Assembly: GCA_020746995.1 (NCBI GenBank)
Contig: JAGPXD010000005.1
Coordinates: 1,364,001-1,428,000, forward strand
Reading direction: 5' to 3'
From: Plectosphaerella cucumerina
Taxonomy: Eukaryota > Ascomycota > Sordariomycetes > Glomerellales > Plectosphaerellaceae
Length of the DNA: 64,000 bases
Made by a program: the position numbers and the translations under genes. The notes under the pieces are model-generated. The model worked only from the letters and a program-made list of their open reading frames with translations. It did not search any database and was not told the origin of the DNA. This document shows positions 44,387 through 55,366 of this stretch, in pieces (the first letter of the stretch is position 1; each line of letters opens with the position of its first letter).

Positions 44387-46272
44387 TCAGGTCATGACTA
44401 CATCCTGGCACATTGCCGCCGACACCTTGGAGTCGAGCCGCGTCAGGATGTTGAGCAGAACCTGAAAGTCCCCCCTTGCTCGCTCAGCCACGTGCGGTTC
44501 TCCGCCCTGCGAGATGCGGAGCAAGCTGGCGCCGGCCTGCCGGATCTTCTCCACGCATGGCTCCCCGTTGATCTGCAGTGCCTGGAAAGGCGCCGCCTGA
44601 ATGCACGCGAGCATGTCGCGTGCGACGTCCGTCTCCTGCATAGCCAGCAAGCGTGGGTCGCCGCCAAAGCCGAGGAGGCTCGCGCGGCCGGTGGCGGCGG
44701 CGCGCTGGAGCAAGATCAGACGAAGGCAGTGGAATGTCAGCTTGAGGTTTACGTGCTGGGCCCAGAGAGCGTCTCGTTGGCGATCTGCGGAGTCTCTGTC
44801 GTCGCCCAGTTCAGCTAGCCAAGGCCTTTCGAGCCAAGGTGGCATGTCGTCGAGGACCCGGCGAAAGTCGAGAACAGCATCGATCATGGCCGCTTCCTGG
44901 CCTCTGACGAGGTCGGCGGCACCAGAAGGGCTGAGGGTGAAGTCTTCCAGCTGGCGGAGGCCAAGAAGAACAGCAGCTGCACAGCTGAAGAGGCGTGTAC
45001 TCAGATTGAAGCCCGCGTTGATGCACTGTACGAAAGCAGGGGTGTTCCAGGGCTTGCGGGGATCGAGAAGATGCGTGTTCTCGTCGCTCAGATGGCGGAG
45101 AGACAGGGGCGCGTCGAGAGTCAGGTGGTGCAGAGAAAAGGGCCGCTCGTTGAGGATAGCGGCGGAGCGGTCGCCTGTGTGGAGCTGCCAGTAGACTGTG
45201 CGACGGAGCTGGGCCTCGGCTGGGTCGAGCCCTGCGAGACTGGCCTCGTCGTACAGACGCATCTCGAGGGCAAGGCGGATGGCTTCGCCCATGATGTACC
45301 ATGACACCCGCCTGTTGCCCAGTGCATGGGTGCAAATGGAGTGGAGGTAGCGCACGATGACCGAGGCAGCCTTGGGCCGCTCGATGTCCTGGTCGTGGTG
45401 GAGACGAAGGAGGTCTCTCGATGCTCTGAGGAAGTGACTTGCTACCAAGTGACCAGGGGAGAAGAGGTCGGCTGGTAGCAGGGAGCTGACAGTGGCGCAG
45501 ATGGCAGTGAGCAGGGCCAATTCCCGCTGATACGGCCAGTCGGCTTGACGAGAGACGTCAGAACCGTCACCTGGACGCGAGATATTCGTCGCTGGTGATG
45601 CAACGAAAGGCTCGGGTGTCAGGGGTGGTCGGCCATACTCGAATGTTCGGGCCCATGTCGCCCTGATGGATGCTTCATGTACCAAGGGCGTGATCGGGAA
45701 TAGATGTCGGAGATACAAATCAATGCATTCTGCCGACAGGTCTGCAGCTGTTCGTCCACTGGCCGCAGGAAGGACCTGGAGGAGCGTTTGCAGGACATCC
45801 TCGGCTGCGGAGGGTGGGGGAGGTCCGGGGACAAACGGGGACGAAGGCGGGTGAAGGTGCCGATCGGAGGCTAGATTTGCTGGAGACGGAGCCGAAATCG
45901 ATGGGGGAACGACTGGCGAGGCCAGAGACATCGGCCGGATGTCGCCGAAAGTCTCGATCTCCGAGGGCGAGCCGGGTTGCTGTTCTTGATGGGTGATGGA
46001 GCCGCCGGTGGACGGCGTTTGCTGTCGGCTTCTCGGCCTTGGCCCGCGTTTCCTCACAGGGGCTTTGAAGGTGCATTTGACGCCACGTCGGCGACAGTTG
46101 GAGCACTCAAATGTCTCTGAGGAGCTCGTCTTGTCGCCATCGCACTGCTCATGTCAGAGGGCGTCGACTTCTACCGTCATTCGTGCTATCATCTTGCCTT
46201 GATTTTGACGCTTCGACACAGATCGCACGCTCGGGTTCCGGCTGCCGACTTGCGTGCCGGGGTGTCGGTCAT
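44387..46272 (-). CDS. Zn2Cys6 transcription factor, GC-AG intron in zinc cluster
   Basis: 610 aa from two exons. Exon 1 (46198-46272) encodes 25 residues ending CDLCRSVKIK. The 53-nt intron 46145-46197 has a GC donor (GCAAGA), CTGAC branch and GCAG acceptor. Exon 2 resumes with CDGDK and CSNCRRRGVKC, which restores all six cysteines. A Fungal_trans middle-homology region follows (CIDLYLRHLFPITPLVHEASI, ISWYIMGEAIRLALEMRLYDEA). A gene model using only GT donors would lose the first two cysteines. It is flanked by GH43 and a sugar permease, so it is the probable pathway regulator. Its promoter carries inverted TCGGCGGAA sites consistent with autoregulation. Confidence 0.88.
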
Positions 46273-46852
46273 GGCTGTCAATCACCCGGCGAGGTGTGTC
46301 CGGGGGAATTCTGGGGGAAGTTGATCGGCGGAATTTTGAATCGGGGAAATCGAAGATGACCAGAAGACAAATGAGTCAGCAGCATTTCCGCCGAATAGAA
46401 GCGCGACTTTGCTATTTCAGGCTCGTCTCACTCCAGAGTTTGGCCGATGAAAGCCCCTGACTCGCCACCACCGAGGATCGGATCTGCTCCCGCTGTGGAC
46501 GAAACTGCGCTTGAGACCATTTCATGCTCATTTCTCTTCCGCCCTGGACGTCAGGCGATGATTCCGCCGGTTCTCGTCGCCAGACAACGTTTAATTCCCC
46601 CGAGAGCCTGGGCCACATGCTCGATCCCGGGTGCGGTCTGTGGACTGCACCCCAGATTTTCACCCTCCCCCACCGCAACCACACCACACTCTTCTCCAGA
46701 CCCCATGGTCCAACGAGACTTAAATATCAACGACATCGCCACGATGGATTGAATTCGACTTCACTCCAAGGCCTTCAGCAATCACAGTCTCGGGACTTCC
46801 CTCCATCTCCTTGTCTCAGCCGTTCCAGTCACCCCCTCCGCCAAAACTCAAC
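46273..46852. promoter_or_regulatory. Divergent promoter with inverted CGG-type sites
   Basis: 580 bp shared by the zinc-cluster regulator (leftward) and the sugar transporter (rightward). TCGGCGGAA at 46325-46333 and its exact reverse complement TTCCGCCGA at 46386-46394 form an inverted pair, with a third CGG at 46342-46344. CGG triplets are what zinc-cluster proteins bind. The stretch 46640-46850 is pyrimidine-rich, as in an mRNA leader. Confidence 0.5.
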
Positions 46853-48465
46853 ATGGCTCCAGCTGCTGCCAAAGCCGCCGAGGGCATCTCTGCGGCACTC
46901 GACCTCTCAACCGTGCCTCGCTTCTATAAGCGCAAGAATGGCATTCTGCTGTACTTTCTCCTCACCTCATCGGCTCTGTCCAGTTTCGCATCCGGCTTCG
47001 ATGGAGTATGCCCGCTCCCTCACGTCTCTTTCCATGTTCAACGCTGACTTCAATTCTCCTCCAGTCCCAAACCAACGCCATGCAGCTCCTTATCCAGTGG
47101 CAGAACAAGTTCGGACACCCTACCGGCTCAACCCTGGGCTTTTTTGGCGCATCCACCGGCATCGGCGGCGTTATTCCCCTCGTCCTCCTCAGCTGGCTGG
47201 GCGACAAGTTCGGCCGTCGCCTGCCCACCGTCGTTGGCTCCATCTTCATCATTATCGGCACCCTCATCCAGTTCTTCTCCCCGAATCTCATGTCCTTCAT
47301 CGGCGGCAAAATCGTCCTCGGCTTCGGTGTAACCACCGTCCAGCTCGGCGCCCCAGTCCTCATGACGGAGCTCAGCCACCCCAAAGAGCGCACCGTCGTC
47401 ACCACCTTCTACAACACATCCGTCTACCTCGGCTACGTCGTCGGCGCCTGGATCACCTTTGGAGTTACAAACGTCGACTCTGAGTGGCAATGGAAGATCC
47501 CCACCCTGCTCCAGGCCGTGCCCTCCCTCTACCAACTGGCCCTCATCTACTTCAGCCCCGAGAGCCCTCGCTGGCTCATCGCACAGGGCAGGGAGCAGGA
47601 GGCATACGAGTCTCTTCTCAAGTGGCACGGCAACGGAGACCCCAACTCAGAGCTGGTTGCCACTGAGTTCGCCGAGATCAAGGAGGCCCTCGACTACGAG
47701 CGGGAGCAGAACCTCACCTGGCGCGACTTCTTCAGCTCCATCCCCAACTGGAAGCGTATTGGCATCTGCATCGCCATCGCCACCTTCTCTCAGTCGTCCG
47801 GCAACCTCCTCGTCTCCAACTATCTTCCCCAGATCCTCAAAGACACTGGTCTCAAGACCGACTTTGAGAACACCCTCGTCAACGGCATGTCTACTCTCTG
47901 GTCCTACATCGTCTCCCTCGCCGTCACCGCTTTGATTAATCGCTTCCGCCGCCGAACCTTCTTCTTGGTCGGATCCGGCGGTGTCGTCGTCGTCTTCATC
48001 GCCTGGACCATCGCTTCTCAGCAGTACATCGAGCGCGGCTCTGTTGGTGGCGGCCGCATGGTTATCGCGTGCATCTTCCTCTTCCAGACTTTCTACTCCA
48101 TCGCCTGGATGAACCTGCTGGTCATGTATCCGCTCGAGATCTGCCCCTACCACATGCGCGCCAAGGCCTGGTCCCTCGTTCTTCTCGTCGTCTACGTCGC
48201 CCAGATTTTTGGCAACTACGTCAACCCTGTCGGCCTCGACGCCATCGGCTGGAAGTTCTACATCTACTACTGCGTCTGGGTTTCCATGATCTTCGTCATT
48301 GTCTACTTCTGCTTCCCTGAGACGCAGGGCCCGACCCTGGAGGAGCTGGCGAGGCTGTTTGACGGACCCAAGGAGAAGGTGGCGGAGTTGGAGAAGACGA
48401 AGACGCGGGACTCAACGGACATGGGCAAGCATCCCATCGAAGCTGTTGGCGTGGAGAAAGTGTAA
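46853..48465 (+). CDS. MFS sugar transporter (lactose-permease-like)
   Basis: 517 aa, exons 46853-47005 and 47065-48465. Sugar-porter signatures: SWLGDKFGRRLPT (motif A), LSHPKERTVVTTFYN, YFSPESPRWLIAQGR (PESPRWL), and the terminal PETQGPTLEELARLFDG (PETKG-like). Twelve membrane segments are expected in the plasma membrane. The family includes lactose, cellobiose and xylose-oligomer permeases of filamentous fungi. It is divergent from the zinc-cluster regulator and next to GH43 and an oxidoreductase, so uptake of the GH43 substrate is likely by context. Confidence 0.93.
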
Positions 48466-48502
48466 GGGACCCAGACAGACTTGATGTATTGTACACAACT
48501 AT

Positions 48503-49616
48503 TCAATCCCAAGGATGGATGTTCATCTTCAACCCATTTCCATCTCGGTATGCGTCCAACGCTTTGTTGACAGCATCCGCATCTAGCCCCTTGATGACCT
48601 CAAAGCTGCTAGGGCGAAGCTTCCCCTCCTTGAACCATTGAGGAACCTCTTTCCAGAATCCCACCGTGACCTCTGGATGGATTGGAGATACGCCGAAAAC
48701 GAGGCGGCGGTCATAACCCGCGGACTTGGGTCCGATTTGAGCACTGTCGAACTCTCCCTCAGGCCGACGAAGAGTAATAAGGGTACCTTTCTTCGTGTTG
48801 GACAAAGCCGCAACACCAAGTTCTTGGTCCAAGCCAGCGTTGACCGTGTCAACAGCATAGACCAGCTCGTCTCCTGCAATGGCGCGGATCTGTTCCAGTG
48901 CATCGGGAGCTTTCCGATCAATGAAGTGAGTAGCCCCAACTGACTTGAGGGTCGCTTCGTTGCGATTGCCGGCAACGACGATGATTCGGCCGATGCCTAC
49001 CAGCTTGGCAAGCTCGACTGTAGCTCTTCCGGTATTGGATCCGCCCCCAATGACGAGGAGAGCTGCGCTCGCATAGTCAAAGTTCTTTGCCTCCGGCGAG
49101 AAGGGAGGAGGCAGGCCGTGGCCGGAGCTCGCAAAGAGGGCGATGAAGGCGGCCAGCACGATGACAGGGATCGTGGATGCTTCATCGTCACTGAGTCCAG
49201 TGCCAGCCACTCGTCCAACGTACCGGGCATCAACGAGAGCATATTGCTGCGCTGCGTTGAAGTCATTGTCGAATCCTCCTTCGGCAAAGGTATGACCGAA
49301 GACGTGTTCGCCGACGGCAAAGCTGGCAGAGTGCTCCCCTGTCCCCACGCTAACGACTTCCCCGACCACATCACCGGCGATAACGCACGGCGTGCTAGTA
49401 ACAAACAAGCCCACGTCGCGGGTTCTCTGGTCATGAGGGTTTACTTGAAACAAGTCAGTTGCCATCTTCGATGAGGTGAAAATAGGTATTTTCGAACTCA
49501 CAACCAGCGACAAGAACCTTGACAAGCAGTTGATTCTCGCCAGCTTCGGGAATGGAACGGGTTCCCAGAACCAGGGGCTTTCCCACCTCCTCGAGCAGCA
49601 GTGCTTTCTGAGACAT
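48503..49616 (-). CDS. Medium-chain alcohol dehydrogenase / quinone reductase-like
   Basis: 351 aa, one 58-nt intron (49444-49501) joining KVLVAG to LNPHDQRTRD. The GroES-like N-terminus is KALLLEEVGKPLVLG. The Rossmann region has LLVIGGGSNTGRATVELAKLVG, and the core shows IAGDVVGEVVSVG. The zinc-ligand Cys/His-Glu set of classical alcohol dehydrogenases is not evident, so it fits the zinc-less enoyl-/quinone-reductase branch (trans-enoyl reductase-like). It ends 37 bp from the stop of the convergent sugar transporter. The start at ATG 49616 was chosen because it begins the conserved MSQKALLLEE. Confidence 0.85.
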
Positions 49617-50193
49617 CCCTTGATTTGAGCCGGAAATCGAGCGTACAAGCGAGTATGCACAGACGAGAAGTGCTGATATGAGAATGAAAGAAGAATGCAT
49701 GGAGGAAAGTTGATGGTTTTAATTCAAAACTATCACGGTGCTCAACGGCAACGACGATGTCGTGATTTCGCATTACAAATGCACCCTCGAGTCGAAGCTG
49801 TAGGAATGCAGTGAAGACCAGTCCACGGATAAGATCAAATCCACGGAAGAGCCATCTCGGCCGTAGGCTCGAACACTACAGCTTGGTAAGCGCGTACATG
49901 TACGCGGCAGGATTGTGCCATTTTCGGCATCTCGCGGATGTCGGGTCTGATTCAGGACCCTGGAGTCACAGGCCAATGACGATTTTAGAGTCTGACCAGA
50001 TGCGTGCTAGCGTGAGGCTCGTACAACAGACCCACACACCATCTCCGTGTTTATACGACTAGCGCATGATCTTGATCCACTGACCGTGTACCTAGGTATA
50101 TCTGCCGGGTCCCCGCTTCTCCCCGTATCAACACGGCGCGCCTCACACCACGCCTAAACCATCCCCACGACACACCGCTGGCGCTTGATAAAC
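49617..50193. other. Divergent intergenic region
   Basis: 577 bp between the oxidoreductase (leftward) and a short zinc-cluster regulator (rightward). No motif was identified with confidence. Confidence 0.4.
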
Positions 50194-51417
50194 ATGATCA
50201 GAAGGCGTCGCAAGGGACACCGAAAGTCTCGGGAAGGCTGTCTTCAGTGCAAAGAGAGACATGCAAAGGTACAGATTGAACCCCCTGCCCGGTGAGCCCG
50301 TACGCGGCAAAGCCGGAAGCCGGAAGCCGGCGTGCTCGGATGATGTGCGTGCTGACCCAAGCAGTGCAGCGAGGTTCATCCTGCGTGCCTCCAATGCCAA
50401 CGGGCCGGCGTCATGTGCAGCTTCTCATCTCCAACGATTACCAAGCCGCCAATCAACGAAGAAAGCCTGGCCGACCTCGAGCTGTTGGAGCACTGGCACC
50501 GACATCCCGTCACCGGCGACCTGTCAGAGACCACGAGGCACATCCAATACGACCTTGTCCGCCTGGGCTTCTCGCACCACTATCTGCTGAACAGCATCCT
50601 GGGCTTGACGGCCCTTGAGCTGTACAGCCAAGATCGGTCCAAGACCCGGTGGTACGACCGGGCCGTTGCACACCAGCAGACCGCCCTGACCAGGGCCCGA
50701 CCACATTTTGAGTCCGTCGATCAGTCCCAGCACCAGGCCTTGCTTGGTTTTTCTGCGTTCATGTCAATGTACACGGTGGCAGAACCGAACTATCGGCCCC
50801 CCCACGTCCGCAACCTGGCGCGCTTCGACCCCGTCGATGAGCTGCTCAGTGCCCTCAACTTCAGCAGGTCGACGATGACCTTCGTCTATCAAAGCTTTCC
50901 CGCCTCTCTTGTCTCGGGATCATTCATCCTTACCAAATTCGTCGACACCAACCAGGCCACGGAACAAGATCTCGAACAACGCTTCCCACAGCTCGCGGCT
51001 CTTAGGGGACATGTGGAGCGGCAGTGTGCGGGGGAGCAGGGGGCAGCGTGCATCCACGCCTCCACGGTGCTTTTCCGCCGCATCGCCACGCTGTCGGACA
51101 ACATAGGGGACCCCGAGGTGAGCAAAGTTATTTGGGGCTGGGGCCTCGAGGTGCAGCAGGCCTATCTAGACATGTGCTCGGCGAAGCACCCCGTGGCGCT
51201 GGTCATTCTGGCTCACTTTGCAGTCTTGATGAGCTTCTATCAGGAGCATTGGTGCCTGAGCCAATGGCCGCGAGGGTTGCTGGGGAGCATCACAGAAGTT
51301 CTCGGCGATGAGTGGGAAGATGTGCTGAAGTGGCCGAGAGATCTTGTCTTTGGGTTGGAAGCGTTGGTTTCAAGAGCTCTGCCGCCGCCAGACTCGGCGC
51401 CAGTCGCAGCTTCATGA
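50194..51417 (+). CDS. Zn2Cys6 transcription factor, short (UPC2/Fungal_trans_2-like)
   Basis: 375 aa from exons 50194-50268 and 50365-51417. The spliced zinc cluster is CLQCKERHAK then CSEVHPACLQCQRAGVMC, spacing C-x2-C-x6-C-x6-C-x2-C-x6-C. The intron falls exactly before the third cysteine. The basic N-terminus is MIRRRRKGHRKSREG. The body (LELLEHWHRHPVTGD, HHYLLNSILGLTALELYSQD) matches the short UPC2-like class with a Fungal_trans_2-type regulatory domain. A model starting in exon 2 would lack half the DNA-binding domain. It is next to two oxidoreductases. Confidence 0.87.
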
Positions 51418-52005
51418 ATCTGTCGATGTCATATGAATAGACCAGATGGATGAAATGCATGTGAACATTAGTCACGTCTTCAAAGCGAATACCCGCCTGT
51501 CTGCCGTCGCGACAAGTTCGCACCCTTCAAGCTCAGGGGGTGCAATTTACCCGCCCTAGGCGCTCGGTTGGTCCCGAGCCCCTGGCAGCTCGGGCCGAGA
51601 CAAGGGGCGCCCTACTCAGCAAACACACCATCCCGTATCAACACGGCTCTTGGCCCACAGAGCATGTTGCAACTGCCGTGGTCTGGACGCAGCTACTCAA
51701 ACGAGACATGAAAGAATCCCAGTGCTCAAGAGATGACTGGGGTCTCAGGAGAGATGTTTGCATGAGAGCATCAGGTCAGCAACATGCAGTTTGTAATCAG
51801 CAGTCGGAGGGTTTTGGTGCCCAGCACGACTCTTCTGATTCCCTAAGAAGAAAGTCAGAGAATCGGGTTCATTCTTCCTGGGTATTTAAGGGTCCATGGC
51901 GTCCTCGAAGGCCTCAACTGATCGATCAAACATCACAACCAAGACTCCAACAGCAACATACTCACCCTCACTCCACAATCTCAACTCTCATCTTCCACTC
52001 CCATC
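51418..52005. other. Upstream region of the alcohol dehydrogenase-like gene
   Basis: 588 bp. It contains the TCGG-N6-CCGA element (listed separately) and a TATA-like TATTTAAG at 51883-51890, about 120 bp before the ATG at 52006. Confidence 0.5.
51564..51598. promoter_or_regulatory. TCGG-N6-CCGA zinc-cluster binding site pair
   Basis: TCGGttggtcCCGA at 51564-51577 is an exact match to the TCGG-N6-CCGA consensus known for Aspergillus UaY and close to yeast Ppr1 sites. A second, tighter palindrome, TCGGgCCGA, is at 51590-51598. Both are about 410-440 bp before the ATG at 52006. Function is inferred from sequence alone. Confidence 0.55.
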
Positions 52006-53221
52006 ATGTCAGCACCGAAGACCACCAAGGCTTGGACCGTCGAGGGCACAGGCAGCTTCGACAACCTCAAGTTTGACAAGGAGCGCGCCATCCCCGAGCT
52101 CTCTGACAACGAGGTCCTGGTCAAGTTCCATGCGGCGTCTCTCAACTACCGCGATGTCATGATTCCTCTCGTAAGAGTGTCTCTCTTCGCAGCTCCTTCC
52201 CACATCAGCTGACAAGCATAGGGCCACTACCCGTTCCCGTGCGCCCCCAACGTCGTCCCTGGCTCTGACGGAGCGGGTGAAGTCGTGGCTGTCGGCTCCA
52301 AAGTCACCCGCTTCACTGTCGGCGCCAAGGTCGTCTCGCTCTTCATGCAGTCGCATCTCGGTGGCCCTTTGACCCCGCAGGCCCTGGGATCTGGTCTCGG
52401 CGGTACCGTTGATGGCACGTTCCGACAGTACGGTATCTTCAACGAGCACGGCCTTGTCACCATGCCGAAGAATCTCAGCTACCTGGAAGCCGGCACTCTC
52501 TCTTGCAGTGCCCTGACGGCTTGGAACGGTCTTTACGGTCTCAAGCCTCTTCTCCCCGGCGATTGGGTCCTGACCCAGGGCACTGGCGGCGTTAGTATCT
52601 CCGGACTGCAGTTCGCCAAGGCGGCGGGCGCCCGGGTCATTGCCACGACGTCTTCTGCCGCCAAGGCTGAGATCCTGAAGAAGCTTGGAGCCGACCATGT
52701 CATCAACTACAAGGAGACGCCTGAGTGGGGCGACGAGGCCAAGAAGCTCACGGGCGGCGCCGGCGTTGACCACGTTCTTGAGGTCGGCGGTGCGCACACC
52801 GTGACGCAGAGCCTGAAGGCCCTCGCCATCGGCGGTCTCGTCACTATTATCGGTTGGATTGCCGGACCCGGCGAGACTGGGCCGAGCTTCCCCCAGATCT
52901 TGTCCAGCATGGGCGTTGTTAGGGGCATTGTCGTCGGAAGCCGGGAGCAGTTCGAAGCCATGGTACGTGCCTGCTCTGAAGGGCTTTCATCATTCGTGAT
53001 GCTTTCGAGAGGAAGAATCAGCTAACATGAATAGAACCGGGCCATCGAGGCGTTCAACATCAAGCCTGTCATTGATGAGCGAGTGTTCCAGCTTGAGGAT
53101 CTCAAGGAGTAAGAGAAGCCCAGTCCGAGATGATGTCGATTTGAAACTAACGAATGACAGGGCCTACCAGTATCTGTGGGATCAGAAGCATTTCAGCAAG
53201 GTTGTCATCAAGATTGAGTGA
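52006..53221 (+). CDS. Zinc-type alcohol dehydrogenase-like oxidoreductase
   Basis: 346 aa in four exons: 52006-52170, 52222-52962, 53035-53108, 53161-53221; frame exact. MDR-family layout: AWTVEGTGSFDNL, VKFHAASLNYRDVMIP, PNVVPGSDGAGEVVAVGS, then WVLTQGTGGVSISGLQFAKAAG (nucleotide binding), LGADHVINYKETPEWG, and a short last exon YLWDQKHFSKVVIKIE. This fits the NADPH-dependent zinc-less 'zinc-type alcohol dehydrogenase-like' group common in fungi. A promoter TATA-like box and a UaY-like site precede it. The substrate is unknown. Confidence 0.92.
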
Positions 53222-53705
53222 GCATAGATCTGTTCTGGCTGGGCAGTCTACATCAAGGTCATGTCGGGACGTGCCCGTCTTCGGCGCAAGGTTTAGCTTT
53301 GGGTGATACACGCACCCACTACAGCATTTGCACTGCTTCTCGATCATGCCAGAAACGCTCGTACTTGAATCGTGACAAAAAACCTATCTGTCGTGAATTG
53401 CAAGATACTTCCCATGCCTGATCATACTGATGATGATGATGAAGTGCAAGGGGCGACCAGTCGCGCTGCCAGCAATGGCGACACCGCTGAAGAGCCACAA
53501 AACTGGGGGCCATTTGGGTGACGAAAGGCGACCGTCACAGGGGCGGGTAAAGATATACCCGCCAGACGTGGACTCCTCCGATTTCCAACCTCGACAGATC
53601 TACGTCATAGACTTTTAACAGAACTGTAATCGGGTAATAAAGCTCGATTGATGTGCCATCTAACACAGTATTCTGTACCAAACAGCAACATACGATTCGT
53701 GCACC
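53222..53705. other. Intergenic region, nothing recognised
   Basis: 484 bp between two rightward genes. It has a (TGA)n stretch at about 53428-53442; otherwise plain. Confidence 0.4.
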
Positions 53706-54801
53706 ATGACAGTCAAGATCTTTCTCACAGGAGCCACAGGCTACATCGGCGGCGATGCACTGTACCAGCTGCACCAAAGCCACCCAGAATATGAATATGC
53801 CCTCCTGATCCGATCGCAGGAGAAGGCCGACAAAGTCCTCGAAACATATCCGAAAGCACGTATTGTCATCGGTGGACTTGACGACTCTGAGACTCTGGAG
53901 CGTGAGGCCGCGCAGGCCGACATCGTCATCCGTGAGTGACCCCAAATGATTGACAGGCAACGTGCTAATCCACGCAGACACGGCGGACTCATCGGACCAC
54001 GCTGGCGCCGCGAAGGCAATTGCCAAAGGCCTCGCCCAAGGACACTCGCCCTCCCGCCCCGGCTTCTGGCTCCACACTGGCGGCACGGGCATCTTGACCT
54101 ACTTCGATTCGGAAGTCAAGAAGTCCTACGGCGAGTCGGACGACAAGGTCTTCGACGACTACGACAACGTCTCGGAGCTCGTCAACCTGCCCAGCGAAGC
54201 CTTCCACCGCAACGTGGACGAGACTGTGCTGGACGCTGGGGCCAAGAACGCCGAGTCGCCCGTCAGGACCGCCATCGTCTGCCCGCCCACGATCTACGGC
54301 GAAGGTCGCGGCCCCGCCTCCCGCCGCGGGCGGCAGGTCTACGAGCTTGCCTCCTTCGTCTTGAGGGAGAAGTTCTCCCCGAGGATCGGAAAGGGTCTGG
54401 CTCGGTGGAACAACGTCCATGTACATGATCTCAGCAAGGTGTTTGAGCTGCTCGTTGAGGCTGCTGTCGATCCTGCTCGGAAGGATGACGAGGGGCTGTG
54501 GGGAGGTAAGGGCTACTTCCTCACGGAGAATGGGGAGCACGTCTGGGGTGAACTGTCGTCGCTTGTTGGGAAGGAGGCCCACAAGCAGGGATTCCTCAAG
54601 GATGCTCCAGAGCATCGCGAGCTGTCCTACGATGAGGCGGTCAAATCGTCGGCTGGGTTTGAAGCAGCTAGCTGGGGTCTGAACTCCCGCGGCAAGGCGA
54701 TCAGGGCCCGGAAAGTCCTTGGCTGGTCGCCGAAGGAGAAGAGTCTGGAGGATGAGGTGCCCACTATTGTTCGTTCGGAGGCATCCAGGGCAGGCAACTG
54801 A
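53706..54801 (+). CDS. NAD(P)-dependent epimerase/dehydratase-like protein
   Basis: 349 aa from exons 53706-53931 and 53978-54801. The N-terminal Rossmann motif is KIFLTGATGYIGGDAL (GxxGxxG). It continues with LLIRSQEKAD, ADIVI spliced to HTADSSDH, WLHTGGTGIL, then RTAIVCPPTIYGEGRGP, the extended-SDR 'PPTIYG' turn, and NNVHVHDLSKVFELLVEAA. This is typical of the atypical/extended SDR proteins (NmrA/epimerase class) that are numerous in fungi. There is no clear YxxxK catalytic pair, so it may bind nucleotide without the classical epimerase mechanism. The intron is short (46 nt) with a CTAAT branch. Confidence 0.88.
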
Positions 54802-55004
54802 GAGGACATTAGCGTGGCAACATACAACGATTCAGGTCTTCATTGAAGCAAACAAGGCCATGGAGAGCCCACTTTGAGCCCTTCGATGTCAGCCCACAAC
54901 CATACATAGACCCGATTGAGGCCTATCAAAAAGGGATTCTGATAATCACGAGGATGCAAAAGGGTCTCTCCGTTGTTTGCCCCGCAAAGGGCAAAAGTAG
55001 TGGT
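54802..55004. other. Short intergenic gap before tRNA
   Basis: It holds the TTTT Pol III terminator of the leftward tRNA (aaaa at 54993-54996) and the 3' flank of the epimerase gene. Nothing else is seen. Confidence 0.4.
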
Positions 55005-55092
55005 CGAGGAGCATGGGACTCGAACCCACAGCCTTAGGCAGACCTGAATAGGATCACCGGAAGCCTACGCGCTACCATTGCGCCAACCCCCC
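55005..55092 (-). tRNA. tRNA-Arg (anticodon CCG) with 16-nt intron
   Basis: Folds by eye into a full cloverleaf. The acceptor stem is GGGGGGT with GCTCCTC (three G-U pairs allowed). The D arm is GCGC-AATGGTA-GCGC, the anticodon stem TAGGC/GCCTA, the variable loop five bases, and the T arm GTGGG-TTCGAGT-CCCAT. The 23 bases between the anticodon stem strands leave a seven-base loop (TTCCGG...T) plus a 16-nt intron after position 37, giving anticodon CCG. Box A (TGGCGCAATGG) and Box B (GGTTCGAGTCC) are intact, and a TTTT terminator follows at 54993-54996. Confidence 0.88.
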
Positions 55093-55366
55093 ACTGGTGG
55101 TTCAAATCCCTCTCAATTGATGATTCTGGGGTTTGGCTGCAGCGACCTTTACCAAACACACCATCGCGACTTATCGAGAACATCTCTTGAAAAGACTCGA
55201 AGTATGGTTATGCTTTCGCAAGACATATTAATGGGCTTGGATTCCTTGTCAATTTCATGTTGATACCTTACTCTGAAAGAATGCTGGGTGGTGCCAGGAA
55301 AGACCGTCCGAGTGAAGTTGTCAAATCGCAAAGTTGAATCTATCCAAAACGCTACACTCAAGAATT

